Assembly: GCA_028065725.1 (NCBI GenBank)
Contig: JAPTVL010000478.1
Coordinates: forward strand, 1 to 6,455
Direction: 5' to 3'
Length of the DNA stretch: 6,455 nucleotides
Source of the DNA: Betaproteobacteria bacterium
GTDB lineage: Bacteria > Pseudomonadota > Gammaproteobacteria > Burkholderiales > Rhodocyclaceae
Positions 1-6,142 of the stretch are shown piece by piece; position 1 is the first letter of the stretch, and every line of letters begins with the position of its first letter. The translations under genes and the position numbers were made by a program. Under the pieces are notes generated by a model. The model had not been told where the DNA came from. It saw only the letters and a program-made list of their open reading frames with translations, and ran no database searches.

Positions 1-24
1 CAGGCGGTCATCGATGGTCGGCAT
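1..24 (-). CDS. Start of the next operon gene (partial, 8 codons)
   Basis: An ATG at 24-22 opens a frame reading MPTIDDRL before the window ends. It lies 3 nt after the TAG of the preceding gene. It has a good ribosome binding site (AGGAAGG) inside the end of that gene, about 8 nt before the ATG. Too little protein is visible to name it. By position in phage-like operons, a packaging or DNA-maturation gene would be a reasonable guess, but this is inference only. Confidence 0.55.
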
Positions 25-27
25 GGT

Positions 28-315
28 CTAGTCCTTCCTGCCAGGCAGTTGCGCCCGTAGAGCGCGCTCCAGCGCCTCGGTGCGCTGCTCCAGTTCGCGG
101 GTCTCGAAGATGCGGACCATCGTCCCCAGGACGTAGGCGAACTTCGTTCCGTCGCCGGGGTCCAGCGTGCCATCGCGCATGTCGTTGTAGACCCGCGCCA
201 GCTCCAGGCGGATGTCGTCGATGGTGTGCAGCCGGACCCGATCACGCCGGGGGGTAGGGTCCAGCACCTCGCCAGCGACGACGCGCAGTTCCGGGGATTT
301 CGGTTTCGTCCTCAT
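28..315 (-). CDS. Small helical phage-type protein, function unknown
   Basis: This 95-aa protein has a basic N-terminus (MRTKPKSPELR) followed by a region from about residue 32 to the end that looks almost entirely helical. That region contains TIDDIRLELARVYNDMRDG and ends with a charged, coiled-coil-like stretch (ETRELEQRTEALERALRAQL). The ATG overlaps the stop of the RuvC-like gene as ATGA (312-315), so translation is probably coupled. Small helical proteins of this kind, with an 'I..IR.E...VY...R.G' segment and a terminal coiled coil, are familiar to me next to phage packaging genes. A role as a small DNA-binding or terminase-partner protein is possible but not shown. No catalytic motif, signal peptide or membrane segment is visible. 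Confidence 0.85.
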   Translation of the reverse strand: MRTKPKSPELRVVAGEVLDPTPRRDRVRLHTIDDIRLELARVYNDMRDGTLDPGDGTKFAYVLGTMVRIFETRELEQRTEALERALRAQLPGRKD

Positions 316-785
316 ACCGACCTCGCCCGAGCTTCCAGCGCCAGCAGCAGGGCCTCGGCGCGGCCATCATCCTTGACGCGGGCCAGGTGCGCAGCAGCCC
401 CCGGTAGCACGCGCTTGCACACGGCCACGCTTGCGGCCTTGTCGGCGCCTGCCGGGATTCCGGCTTTTCGCTTCCAGACTGCCGGCTGCAATAGGTCGTG
501 CGCCAGGCCCAGGGCGGCCAGCACGCCGGTAATGGTGCCGAAACTGTGCCCGAAGGAAAACGCGCCGGTAGGCCCCTCGCCAGGCCTGGCGCCCACGCGC
601 TCCACCAGCGTGAACACGGGCGCGTGCTGGCGCAGGATGTCGGCCAGCGCGGCGGCGTCGATCTGCCTGCGCCCGGTGGTGGTGGGCAGGGTCGGCATGT
701 CGAACACGGCCAGAAACCCGCCTTGGTCGTTGATGATCCCCACGGCGCCAGCCAGGCCGGGGTCGATCCCGCAGAGTGCGGCCAT
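312..785 (-). CDS. RuvC-fold Holliday-junction resolvase (phage type)
   Basis: The 157-aa protein has the RNase H-like layout of RuvC nucleases. A first strand with GIDPGLAGAVGII carries the acidic residue D8, TLVERV carries E62, and a C-terminal KDDGRAEALLLA carries D139/D140 and E144. These are the expected positions for a two-metal nuclease that cuts four-way DNA junctions. The middle segment (GAFSFGHSFGTITGVLAALG, then QPAVWKR) matches phage-encoded relatives I know. I chose the ATG at 785 because AAAGGA lies 7 nt upstream; an in-frame start at 860 would add 25 residues unrelated to the fold and overlap the previous gene. It sits 31 nt after the four-cysteine gene and overlaps the next gene by 4 nt. 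Likely role: resolving recombination or replication intermediates before packaging. Confidence 0.88.
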   Translation of the reverse strand: MAALCGIDPGLAGAVGIINDQGGFLAVFDMPTLPTTTGRRQIDAAALADILRQHAPVFTLVERVGARPGEGPTGAFSFGHSFGTITGVLAALGLAHDLLQPAVWKRKAGIPAGADKAASVAVCKRVLPGAAAHLARVKDDGRAEALLLALEARARSV

Positions 786-816
786 GTTTGATTTCCTTTG
801 ATTAAAAATCAGTTTT
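786..816 (-). promoter_or_regulatory. AT-rich leader and ribosome binding site of the RuvC-like gene
   Basis: This short gap is strikingly AT-rich for the window. On the minus strand it holds AAAAACTGATTTTT (with its two flanking bases inside the upstream gene's end) and TGATTTTTAATCA, which can fold into alternative small hairpins. AAAGGAAATCAAAC follows directly before the ATG. The low structure around the ribosome binding site may raise translation of this gene, which is the only one in the operon with a gap larger than a few bases. No promoter hexamers are clear. Confidence 0.4.
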
Positions 817-1449
817 TCAAGTTGCCGACCCTGGGTTTCGGTCGCCACAGTCGCGCGCATCCAGTCGGCCCGGCCAGGTGCGGGTCGCGGTGGCGCGGTA
901 GACCAGCCGATGCCCGAGCGCGCAGTGCGGTCGCTTGTCCGTGGCGCTGGTGGTGGCGCGCAGGTTCCGACAGTTCCAGCACGCTCGCGCGCGCTGGATC
1001 ACCTCGGCGGCCTCGCGCTCGGCCTCGGCGCGGCTCAGGCCGGCGTCGTACTCAAGGATGGCGGCTCGCTCTTGGAATTCCTCGTCTAAATCGTCCTCGA
1101 CATCCGGCAAGGGTGCGACGGGCTCGACCGGCCAGGCCTGCGGGTAGCTCCGTGGCTTCGGGATCGACTCGACCGTACACAGCAGGGTCAGCCCTCGCGC
1201 GGTGGCGACGGCCCAGGTCGGCGAGCTGGTGGCGGTGGTCAGGCGCCATGCGGTCCAGTCCACGCCTTGCGCGGACCCGTCGCCGTGGGCGGTCAGCAGC
1301 ACGTCGATGGTTGATGTTGCCCCTATCCCTTGCGAATCCTGCGAATCCTGCGAATGAGGCTGGGGCGCACGAGCGGAATTCGCAGCATTCGCAGCTTTCG
1401 CAGAGGGCGGAGCACCCCAAATGCTCTGAACAAGATCAGCGGCGCGCAT
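817..1449 (-). CDS. Four-cysteine, probably zinc-binding element protein of unknown function
   Basis: This is a 210-aa protein from the ATG at 1449, which has AGGGG 8 nt upstream and overlaps the end of the TOPRIM/DUF3987 gene by 14 nt. Residues 1-45 are low complexity (AKAANAANS, then SQDSQDSQG) and look like a flexible linker. An acidic stretch (PDVEDDLDEEF, 115-125) precedes a helical motif RAAILEYDAGLSRAEAE (128-144). I recall similar motifs in proteins from proteobacterial mobile elements. The C-terminus carries C157-x2-C160, C176 and C201, consistent with a single zinc site followed by basic residues. The position between helicase-like and nuclease genes suggests a replication or recombination accessory role, but no enzyme motif is visible. 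An in-frame start at 1506 would lengthen the overlap and has no better support. Confidence 0.85.
   Translation of the reverse strand: MRAADLVQSIWGAPPSAKAANAANSARAPQPHSQDSQDSQGIGATSTIDVLLTAHGDGSAQGVDWTAWRLTTATSSPTWAVATARGLTLLCTVESIPKPRSYPQAWPVEPVAPLPDVEDDLDEEFQERAAILEYDAGLSRAEAEREAAEVIQRARACWNCRNLRATTSATDKRPHCALGHRLVYRATATRTWPGRLDARDCGDRNPGSAT
1329..1404. repeat. Inverted array of 9-bp repeats (iteron-like)
   Basis: On the plus strand the unit TGCGAATCC occurs at 1331-1339 and 1340-1348, with TGCGAAT again at 1349-1355. After about 22 nt the inverted form follows: ATTCGCAGC at 1378-1386 and 1387-1395, then TTTCGCAG at 1396-1403. The two arms can pair over about 26 bp with roughly four mismatches. 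The array lies inside the codons for the linker (AKAANAANS and SQDSQDSQ) of the four-cysteine gene, just downstream of the primase/helicase genes. It may be a replication-initiator binding array or only a low-complexity coding repeat. Confidence 0.6.
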
Positions 1450-3454
1450 GGTCAACCCCTGCGGCTCGGACTGCGGCGCCGTCGAACCCCACCAGCCCCA
1501 GCGCATTCAGACGGTCCAGCGCAGCGTCGCGGCGATCTGCTTGGCGCAGGCTTGACGGCCCCAGGCGGGGGATGTCCTTGATGGCGACCCAGCCGACACG
1601 ATCCAAGAGCCAGCGATACAGACTCAGTGCCCAGCCGGGCGCCGGATCGGCTTTGCCTGCCAGCGCGGATTGCCAGTTGTCCAGCGAGTGCGCGGCCAGC
1701 GCAGCACCACAGGCAGCGCCTGCGTCGTCGATCGCGTCCTGTCCAGCGAAGCAGGCGAACACGCCGGCGATGCGGCATGCCTGCTCAGTGGCGCGCAAGG
1801 CGAACGGCTGCACATCGCGCAGCCCGCCTTGCCGCCCTTCACGCTCCATCGCTTCAAAGAGCGCCGCCATGCGCGCGGTCGCCTGCGCGTTGAGTTCGAT
1901 TACGGGCAATCCGTCGCAGTCGTCGGGTAACGGGCGAGCCAGAAAGCGGTCGCAGTCGCTCCAGAATCGGCGGATCGCCTCGCTTTGCTCCGGGCGCCAG
2001 GGCTTGAACACGCGCGGCGCAAGCGGCGAAGGCCAGGCCAGCAGGAAACGCGGCCAAAAGCCGATCCCCGACAGGGCATCGTCGGTCAGCACGTCGCCCA
2101 GCGCAGCGGGTTGGATCAGCAGGTGGGTGGAAAGGCGAACTCCGTATCGCTCGGTCCGGCCTCCACCCGCTCGGACAACGGAGAGATGCCCTCGATCCCA
2201 CAGCCCGCACAGATTGGCCGCGGTCTTGGTGCGATGCTCCGGCGTCATCGCATGCCCGGCGAGCACGGCGCCCGCCTCGGTCGAGAAAATTCCCTGCGCA
2301 GCGATGCCTTCGGCGAAGCTGCGGCGCATGCCCTCGATGGTCAAATCGGCAGCGATGCGGTAGGGCGAGGGGCCGGGATGCTCGGGCGCTGGGTCGCCCT
2401 TCTTGCGTTGCGTTTTGGCTTCCTCGAATTCGGCCACAGCTTGCACATAACGTTTTCCGGCCTCCCGCTGGTATTCGTGGACCGGGCGCAGTGCCGGGCG
2501 GTCGGCGCTGTCTTTCCCATCGCCACTGTTCGCCACGGTCAAGGCGTACAGACTCAGCGGCGCTACGGCGCCGGACAGGGTGCGGACATTGGCGACCCCC
2601 TGCGCCAGCAGCGCGGCGGCGGCCACGAGCGATTGCCCGGCCATTGCCGGTGAGACTTGCGCGCCTTCGGCCAGATCGCGCGCGGCCTCGGCCAACGGCC
2701 CCAGCGCGTCGAGCGGGTAGGGCGAATCGGTTCCGTTTTGCTCGGGCAGCAGTAGGACGCGAGCGCGCTCCATTGCCTCGGAAACTGGCAACAGGGATAG
2801 GGTGCCCGTCCCGGTTGTCGCAACGATCGCAGGGGATACGGGAGGCAAGACAGCCAGCGCCAGAACGTCGTCGGCGGTGGCGCCGGGGTTCGCCTCCAGC
2901 CACTCCACAGCATCGCCTTTCGGCGGCAGGTTCAACTTCGCCACGTCGATGATGCGGACCTCGGCGGCGACGCCTTGGAGCTTCGCGGCGATGGCCTGCG
3001 CGTACCTGGCGCCGGCTTCATCGTGGTCGGGCCAGATCAGCACGCGCCGGCCTCGCAAGGGTGTCCAGTCGGCGCCGTCGGCACTGCTCGACGATCCGCT
3101 GGTGGTCACGGTGCAGCCGATGCGCTCCAGCATGTCGGCCTTGCCCTCCCCCTCGGTCACAATCACCACAGCGTCAGGGCGCGACGCCAGGACTTGCAGC
3201 CGATAGAGCGGCTTTCCGGCCTCGGGTGCAGGGGGCTCGCCCAGGACGTATTCACCCGCGTCATTGCGCATCATCGGGCGAATCCATTTCGGCTCGGTCG
3301 GATGCTCGGCACGGATGCGCCAGTACAGCGGTTCGCCGCTGGCGCTGGTGTATTCGTACAGGCCGGTCGGCTTGAACCCCTTGCGCAGCGTCGGCCCGGA
3401 AAGGCGACGCGCGGCCTCTTTGGCGGTTTCGGTGCGGTCGATCACATCTTGCAT
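1436..3454 (-). CDS. TOPRIM + DUF3987 primase/helicase-like replication protein
   Basis: This 672-aa protein has two main parts. The N-terminal region holds a TOPRIM domain: VVIVTEGEGKAD supplies glutamate E101, and VLIWPDHDEAG supplies the D143-x-D145 pair expected to bind magnesium. From about 245 to 600 it matches the DUF3987 ATPase-like family, with ANSGDGKDSAD (308-318) in the P-loop position, STEAGAVLAG (391-400), and RLSTHLLIQPA...GIGFWPRFLLAWP (440-475). Residues 608-655 look like a winged helix. The ATG at 3454 has GGAGGG about 7 nt upstream and lies 2 nt after the CHC2 gene's stop; a start at 3631 would add 59 residues reading through that gene in another frame. It lacks its own zinc finger, which is encoded by the neighbour, so the two proteins probably form one primase-helicase. 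Confidence 0.9.
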   Translation of the reverse strand: MQDVIDRTETAKEAARRLSGPTLRKGFKPTGLYEYTSASGEPLYWRIRAEHPTEPKWIRPMMRNDAGEYVLGEPPAPEAGKPLYRLQVLASRPDAVVIVTEGEGKADMLERIGCTVTTSGSSSSADGADWTPLRGRRVLIWPDHDEAGARYAQAIAAKLQGVAAEVRIIDVAKLNLPPKGDAVEWLEANPGATADDVLALAVLPPVSPAIVATTGTGTLSLLPVSEAMERARVLLLPEQNGTDSPYPLDALGPLAEAARDLAEGAQVSPAMAGQSLVAAAALLAQGVANVRTLSGAVAPLSLYALTVANSGDGKDSADRPALRPVHEYQREAGKRYVQAVAEFEEAKTQRKKGDPAPEHPGPSPYRIAADLTIEGMRRSFAEGIAAQGIFSTEAGAVLAGHAMTPEHRTKTAANLCGLWDRGHLSVVRAGGGRTERYGVRLSTHLLIQPAALGDVLTDDALSGIGFWPRFLLAWPSPLAPRVFKPWRPEQSEAIRRFWSDCDRFLARPLPDDCDGLPVIELNAQATARMAALFEAMEREGRQGGLRDVQPFALRATEQACRIAGVFACFAGQDAIDDAGAACGAALAAHSLDNWQSALAGKADPAPGWALSLYRWLLDRVGWVAIKDIPRLGPSSLRQADRRDAALDRLNALGLVGFDGAAVRAAGVDHARR

Positions 3455-3466
3455 GGTCAACCCTCC
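3451..3466 (-). promoter_or_regulatory. Stop-start junction and ribosome binding site of the TOPRIM gene
   Basis: On the minus strand the junction reads GGAGGGTTGACCATGC: the ribosome binding site, the TGA of the CHC2 gene, 2 nt, then the ATG of the TOPRIM gene. Such spacing favours re-initiation by the same ribosome. The 13 bases GGGTTGACCATGC recur at the start of the four-cysteine gene (1446-1458). Confidence 0.7.
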
Positions 3467-3789
3467 ACCCAGCAGCCCAAAGCCCGGCAGGCTTCGATAA
3501 AGCCCTGCCCGGTCTTGCGGCGGTGGAATGCCAGCACATCGCCGCCGCCCTCGCCACAGACAAAGCAATGCCAGGCACCGGTCGCCAGCTTCACGCGCAG
3601 GCTCGGCTTCGTGTCTTTGTGGAAGGGGCAAACGGCATCGCGCCAGGTGCCGGAACCCTTGAGCGCGCCCAGCTCGCGGGCGTAGAACTCGGCGGGGTCA
3701 GGTAGCAGCGAACGGTCGATATGCCCGAGCTGGCGCTGAGACAGCAACGCGGCGCGGCTCTTGGCCGGGGTTGCGCGGCGGGGCATCAT
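3457..3789 (-). CDS. Stand-alone CHC2 zinc-finger primase module
   Basis: The 110-aa protein carries the DnaG-type zinc-ribbon signature CPFHKDTKPSLRV...WHCFVCGEGGG, with C54, H57, C75 and C78 as the likely zinc ligands. In DnaG this domain recognises the template and begins a much longer protein. Here the gene stops soon afterwards (…RALGCWVEG), and the TOPRIM part is in the next gene, 2 nt away. I chose the ATG at 3789 because it overlaps the stop of the 29-aa gene as ATGA and has AGGGG 8 nt upstream; the next codon is also ATG (3786). The basic N-terminus (MMPRRATPAKSR) may bind DNA. Likely role: template recognition for the element's primase, together with the TOPRIM/DUF3987 protein. Confidence 0.9.
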   Translation of the reverse strand: MMPRRATPAKSRAALLSQRQLGHIDRSLLPDPAEFYARELGALKGSGTWRDAVCPFHKDTKPSLRVKLATGAWHCFVCGEGGGDVLAFHRRKTGQGFIEACRALGCWVEG

Positions 3790-3875
3790 GGCCGGACCCC
3801 TGCCACCAGCAGCACGTCGCACACGATCAGGGCGACGGTCGCGGCGATCATCATGCAAGTGGTGGCGCGGATCAT
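3786..3875 (-). CDS. 29-aa single-pass membrane-like microprotein
   Basis: This tiny frame exactly fills the gap between the AlpA and CHC2 genes. Its ATG (3875-3873) overlaps the AlpA TGA as ATGA, and its own TGA (3788-3786) overlaps the CHC2 ATG in the same way. AAGGGGGCG sits just upstream of its ATG. The peptide begins MIRATTCMM, continues with a hydrophobic stretch IAATVALIVCDVLLVAG (about residues 10-26) and ends VRP, so one short membrane helix is likely. Two perfect coupling overlaps and a good ribosome binding site argue that it is translated. Function is unknown; it could be a true membrane peptide or a leader-like frame that carries ribosomes from alpA into the primase gene. Confidence 0.7.
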   Translation of the reverse strand: MIRATTCMMIAATVALIVCDVLLVAGVRP

Positions 3876-4075
3876 TGCGCCCCCTTGCCGTCTCGCTCGG
3901 CGGTGCGCTGCTCGATCCAGGCTGCGATTTCGTCAGCCCGCCAGCCGACAGCGCGCGGACCCAGGCGAATAGGGCGGGGAAACTCGCCGGCAGCGGCCAG
4001 GCGGTACAGGCTCGACCGGCTCAGGCCGGTGGCGGCCTCGACTTCGGGACGTTTGACGATTTGCGGGGTTTGCAT
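3872..4075 (-). CDS. alpA: AlpA-family excisionase/transcription regulator
   Basis: The 67-aa protein matches AlpA/MerR-like winged-helix regulators: IVKRPEVEAATGLSRSSLYR forms the helix-turn-helix (about residues 6-25), followed by AAAGEFPRPIRLGPRAVGW and the closing helix RADEIAAWIEQR. Relatives such as P4 Vis and E. coli AlpA act as excision factors and regulate integrase or early-gene transcription. The ATG at 4075 has AAGGAG 6 nt upstream, an excellent site; a GTG at 4102 lacks one. It is the first gene of the packed replication operon and overlaps the 29-aa gene by 4 nt. Plausible targets are the repeats upstream of the integrase or the short repeated sites just upstream of its own gene. 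Which it binds is inference. Confidence 0.9.
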   Translation of the reverse strand: MQTPQIVKRPEVEAATGLSRSSLYRLAAAGEFPRPIRLGPRAVGWRADEIAAWIEQRTAERDGKGAQ

Positions 4076-4169
4076 GGGCACTCCTTGGATGGAATGCCTC
4101 ACAGTTTTCCCGCGTTGCTCCAGATTTACGACGCCAAATCAGCCGAAACAGCGTGAAGAATCAGTCGAT
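4076..4169 (-). promoter_or_regulatory. Gap upstream of alpA, probable operon control region
   Basis: This 94-bp gap separates the low-GC gene's stop from alpA and is the natural place for the replication operon's promoter. On the minus strand CGACTGATT (4167-4159) and CGGCTGATT (4145-4137) repeat 22 bp apart, about two helical turns. The ribosome binding site AAGGAG lies at its end. I see TAAATC as a weak -10 candidate but no convincing -35 partner, so the promoter itself is not assigned. Confidence 0.4.
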
Positions 4170-4802
4170 CTATCGCAAATTCGGGTCTTTCCAGGATGCC
4201 CCTGGGTACAGCTCCGACAGGAGCCTTCGGATACTGGACGCCGACGCGCCAAGCTCCTTTTCAATCTCGAAAGCGGCGCGCTCTCTGCTCATGTGTCCGC
4301 GATATTTCTCTGCGGCTTTTCGAATGCTTTCCCGCTTGTTCGCGCCGATCTTTCTTCGCCCCTGAGCGGCGTTCCAGGAAGCGGTCTCGGCTGTCTCGCG
4401 CAACCCGCGCAGCATGCCGCGGGCGAACGTCAGGTAAATCGTCGCGTTTGCCGCAAAGCGCGGCCAGCGATCATCTACGGGATCAGGCAGATTGGGCAGC
4501 GTTGGCTCTAAGTGAGTCGCAAGGGGCCACGCGTACATCGCAGCCCAACCCAGCATGAATCTCGTGTGCCGCTTCGGCTGAGTCTTTGCTGGAATTTCCC
4601 AATAGCCCCCATGTTCGGCATTCTCCGTAGCGGCAATGTGCTCGCGGGCCAATGTTTCAATGGTTGCATCCCCGCCGACAACACCTAGTTTTTTTGCTTC
4701 ATCGATGACGGCTCGCATTTCAAACAACAGGGCGACAACGATCTGCGGCCCCCTAATTCGAATTCCGTCCGCGAGCGCATCTGCTGCCTCAAATTCAAGC
4801 AT
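4170..4802 (-). CDS. Unrecognised 210-aa protein with possible C-terminal helix-turn-helix
   Basis: I do not recognise this family. The protein is soluble and mostly helical. Residues 18-40 form an amphipathic helix (IVVALLFEMRAVIDEAKKLG). The middle is rich in aromatics (FMLGWAAMYAWPL, 82-94). The C-terminal 150-200 region is basic then helical (RRKIGANKRESIRKAAEKYR, then AAFEIEKELGASASSIRRLL) and resembles a helix-turn-helix DNA-binding unit. The ATG at 4802 has AAAGGG about 8 nt upstream. GC over 4201-4800 is about 58% by my count, against roughly 65-70% in neighbouring genes. It lies between the integrase and alpA, a common place for acquired cargo, so separate origin is likely. A regulator or cargo/defence role is possible but unproven. 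Confidence 0.8.
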   Translation of the reverse strand: MLEFEAADALADGIRIRGPQIVVALLFEMRAVIDEAKKLGVVGGDATIETLAREHIAATENAEHGGYWEIPAKTQPKRHTRFMLGWAAMYAWPLATHLEPTLPNLPDPVDDRWPRFAANATIYLTFARGMLRGLRETAETASWNAAQGRRKIGANKRESIRKAAEKYRGHMSRERAAFEIEKELGASASSIRRLLSELYPGASWKDPNLR

Positions 4803-4908
4803 CTCATGCCCTTTCGCATGTCCTTCGTGCAGGTGCCCGGCCAGCCCGCGAAGGGGGCGGGTTTTCGGCTCCGGGGATCAGCCGGAACCTAGGTCGGGCG
4901 AAACTAGA

Positions 4909-6135
4909 TCACGCTGCGCTCGGCAGCGCGGCAATCTTCGGCTTGCTGGCGCAGAAATCCGCCCAGTCGCGCATCAGCACGCGGCGGCGCTCCAGCAACG
5001 TGCCGCGCGCATAGGCGGCCTCGGCTTGGTCGGCGAGCTGGTGCGCCATCGCATGCTCGATGATTTCGCGCGGGTGGTGCGTGGTCTCGCCGGCCCAGTC
5101 GCGGAACGTGGACCGGAACCCGTGGACCGTCAGGCCGGGGCGCATGCCGCGCAGCAGCTCCAGCATCGCCATGTTGCTGAGTGCGCGGGGCTTGTCAGCC
5201 TTGACCGTGTAGAACACGATGTCGGTGTCATCGCGGCGGGGCAGGGAGCGCAGCAGCTCGACGGCACGCGGCGACAGCGCCACGCGATGCTCGACCTTGG
5301 CTTTCATCCGTTCTTTCGGGATGGTCCAGGTTGCGCCGTCCAGGTCGATTTCCGGCCAGCGTGCGCCGATCACCTCGCCGGTGCGGCAGGCGGTCAGAAT
5401 GGCGAACTCCAGGGCGTGCGCGCTGGCGCTGGGCCGTGCGCGCAGCTCGACCATGAAGGCGGGCAGATCGGCCCACTGCATCGCCGGATGGTGGCGGGTG
5501 CGCGCCTTCTTCGGGATCGCGGCCAGCAGGTTGTCTAGGTGCCCCTTCCACGCGGCGGGATTCTCGCCACTGCGCAGCCCGCGAACCTTCGCCGCGCTCA
5601 GCACCATTTCGATGCGCTGGCGCAGGCGGGTCGCGGTCTCGTGCTTGGTCGTCCAGATCGGGGTCAGCACCTCCAGCACGGCGGCGGTGTCGATGTCGGC
5701 CACATCACGCTCGCCGATGAGGGGATAGGCGTAGGTCGCCAGCGTGTTTTCCCACTGGCTCGCGTGCTTGGCGTTCTTCCAGCCGGCACGCTTGGCCTCG
5801 ATTAGCGCCAGCGCCACGCCTTTGAAGGTATTGCCCCCGGCCTCGCGCTCGTCCTTCTTGTGCTTGGCCTCCAGGGGGTCGATCCCCTCGACCTTGCGTG
5901 CCACGCGGTGCGCGGCGGCCTTCGCGGTGGCCTGTGCAAGGGTCATGCTCTCGTAGCGGCCCAGGCTCATTTCCGTGGTTTTGACCTTGCCTTCCACGGT
6001 GCGGCTGTAGCGCAGCATCCAGTAGGCGGTCGCGCCGCTGGCAACCCGCAGGTACAGACCCGGTGCGATGCGGTGCATCCCTACCGTGCGGCGCTTGGCC
6101 TCCACCTCTTTGACCGTCAGACTGCCCGTTGCCAT
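4909..6135 (-). CDS. int: P4-type tyrosine site-specific integrase
   Basis: The 408-aa protein has the usual P4-integrase length and order. An N-terminal DUF4102-like arm-binding domain (about 5-90, LTVKEVEAKRR...YLRVASG...SLGRYESMTLAQA) comes first, then a central core-binding domain (about 102-200), then the catalytic domain. The active-site residues are all present: R251 in LTACRTGEVIGARW, K280 in RMKAK, H338 and R341 in VHGFRSTFRDWA, H365 in AMAHQ, and nucleophile Y375 in AAYARG. The closing LERRRVLMRDWADF is also typical. It should catalyse integration and, with the AlpA protein, excision. I chose the ATG at 6135 because GGGAGG lies 6-7 nt upstream; a start at 6150 would bury that site. 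No damage is visible, so it is probably active. Confidence 0.95.
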   Translation of the reverse strand: MATGSLTVKEVEAKRRTVGMHRIAPGLYLRVASGATAYWMLRYSRTVEGKVKTTEMSLGRYESMTLAQATAKAAAHRVARKVEGIDPLEAKHKKDEREAGGNTFKGVALALIEAKRAGWKNAKHASQWENTLATYAYPLIGERDVADIDTAAVLEVLTPIWTTKHETATRLRQRIEMVLSAAKVRGLRSGENPAAWKGHLDNLLAAIPKKARTRHHPAMQWADLPAFMVELRARPSASAHALEFAILTACRTGEVIGARWPEIDLDGATWTIPKERMKAKVEHRVALSPRAVELLRSLPRRDDTDIVFYTVKADKPRALSNMAMLELLRGMRPGLTVHGFRSTFRDWAGETTHHPREIIEHAMAHQLADQAEAAYARGTLLERRRVLMRDWADFCASKPKIAALPSAA

Positions 6136-6142
6136 GATTGCC

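Noticed and set aside
226..801. Plus-strand frame of 191 codons opposite the RuvC-like gene
   Set aside because: The RuvC-like protein on the other strand has catalytic residues, a ribosome binding site and coupling overlaps; this frame has none of these.
798..2363. Long open frame on the plus strand (521 codons)
   Set aside because: It lies opposite well-supported genes, has an Arg/Ser/Ala-rich composition with no domain, and is a usual by-product of high-GC coding DNA on the other strand.
3455..3631. Upstream extension of the TOPRIM gene to a start at 3631
   Set aside because: The added 59 residues overlap the CHC2 gene in another frame, are rich in Arg and unrelated to the family, and the internal ATG has an excellent ribosome binding site.
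3061..3685. Plus-strand frames opposite the TOPRIM and CHC2 genes
   Set aside because: They mirror coding DNA with clear zinc-finger and TOPRIM motifs on the minus strand.
4076..4102. GTG start of alpA at 4102
   Set aside because: The ATG at 4075 has AAGGAG at ideal spacing and gives the usual AlpA N-terminus.
4844..4865. Hairpin GCCCGC...GCGGGT followed by TTTT as a terminator
   Set aside because: The T-run follows on the plus strand, where no gene is supported, and the stem is only 5-6 bp; on the minus strand there is no T-run to end integrase transcription.
4636..5538. Plus-strand frame of 300 codons
   Set aside because: It covers the antisense of the integrase, runs across the gap and the start of the neighbouring gene, and shows no recognisable protein pattern.
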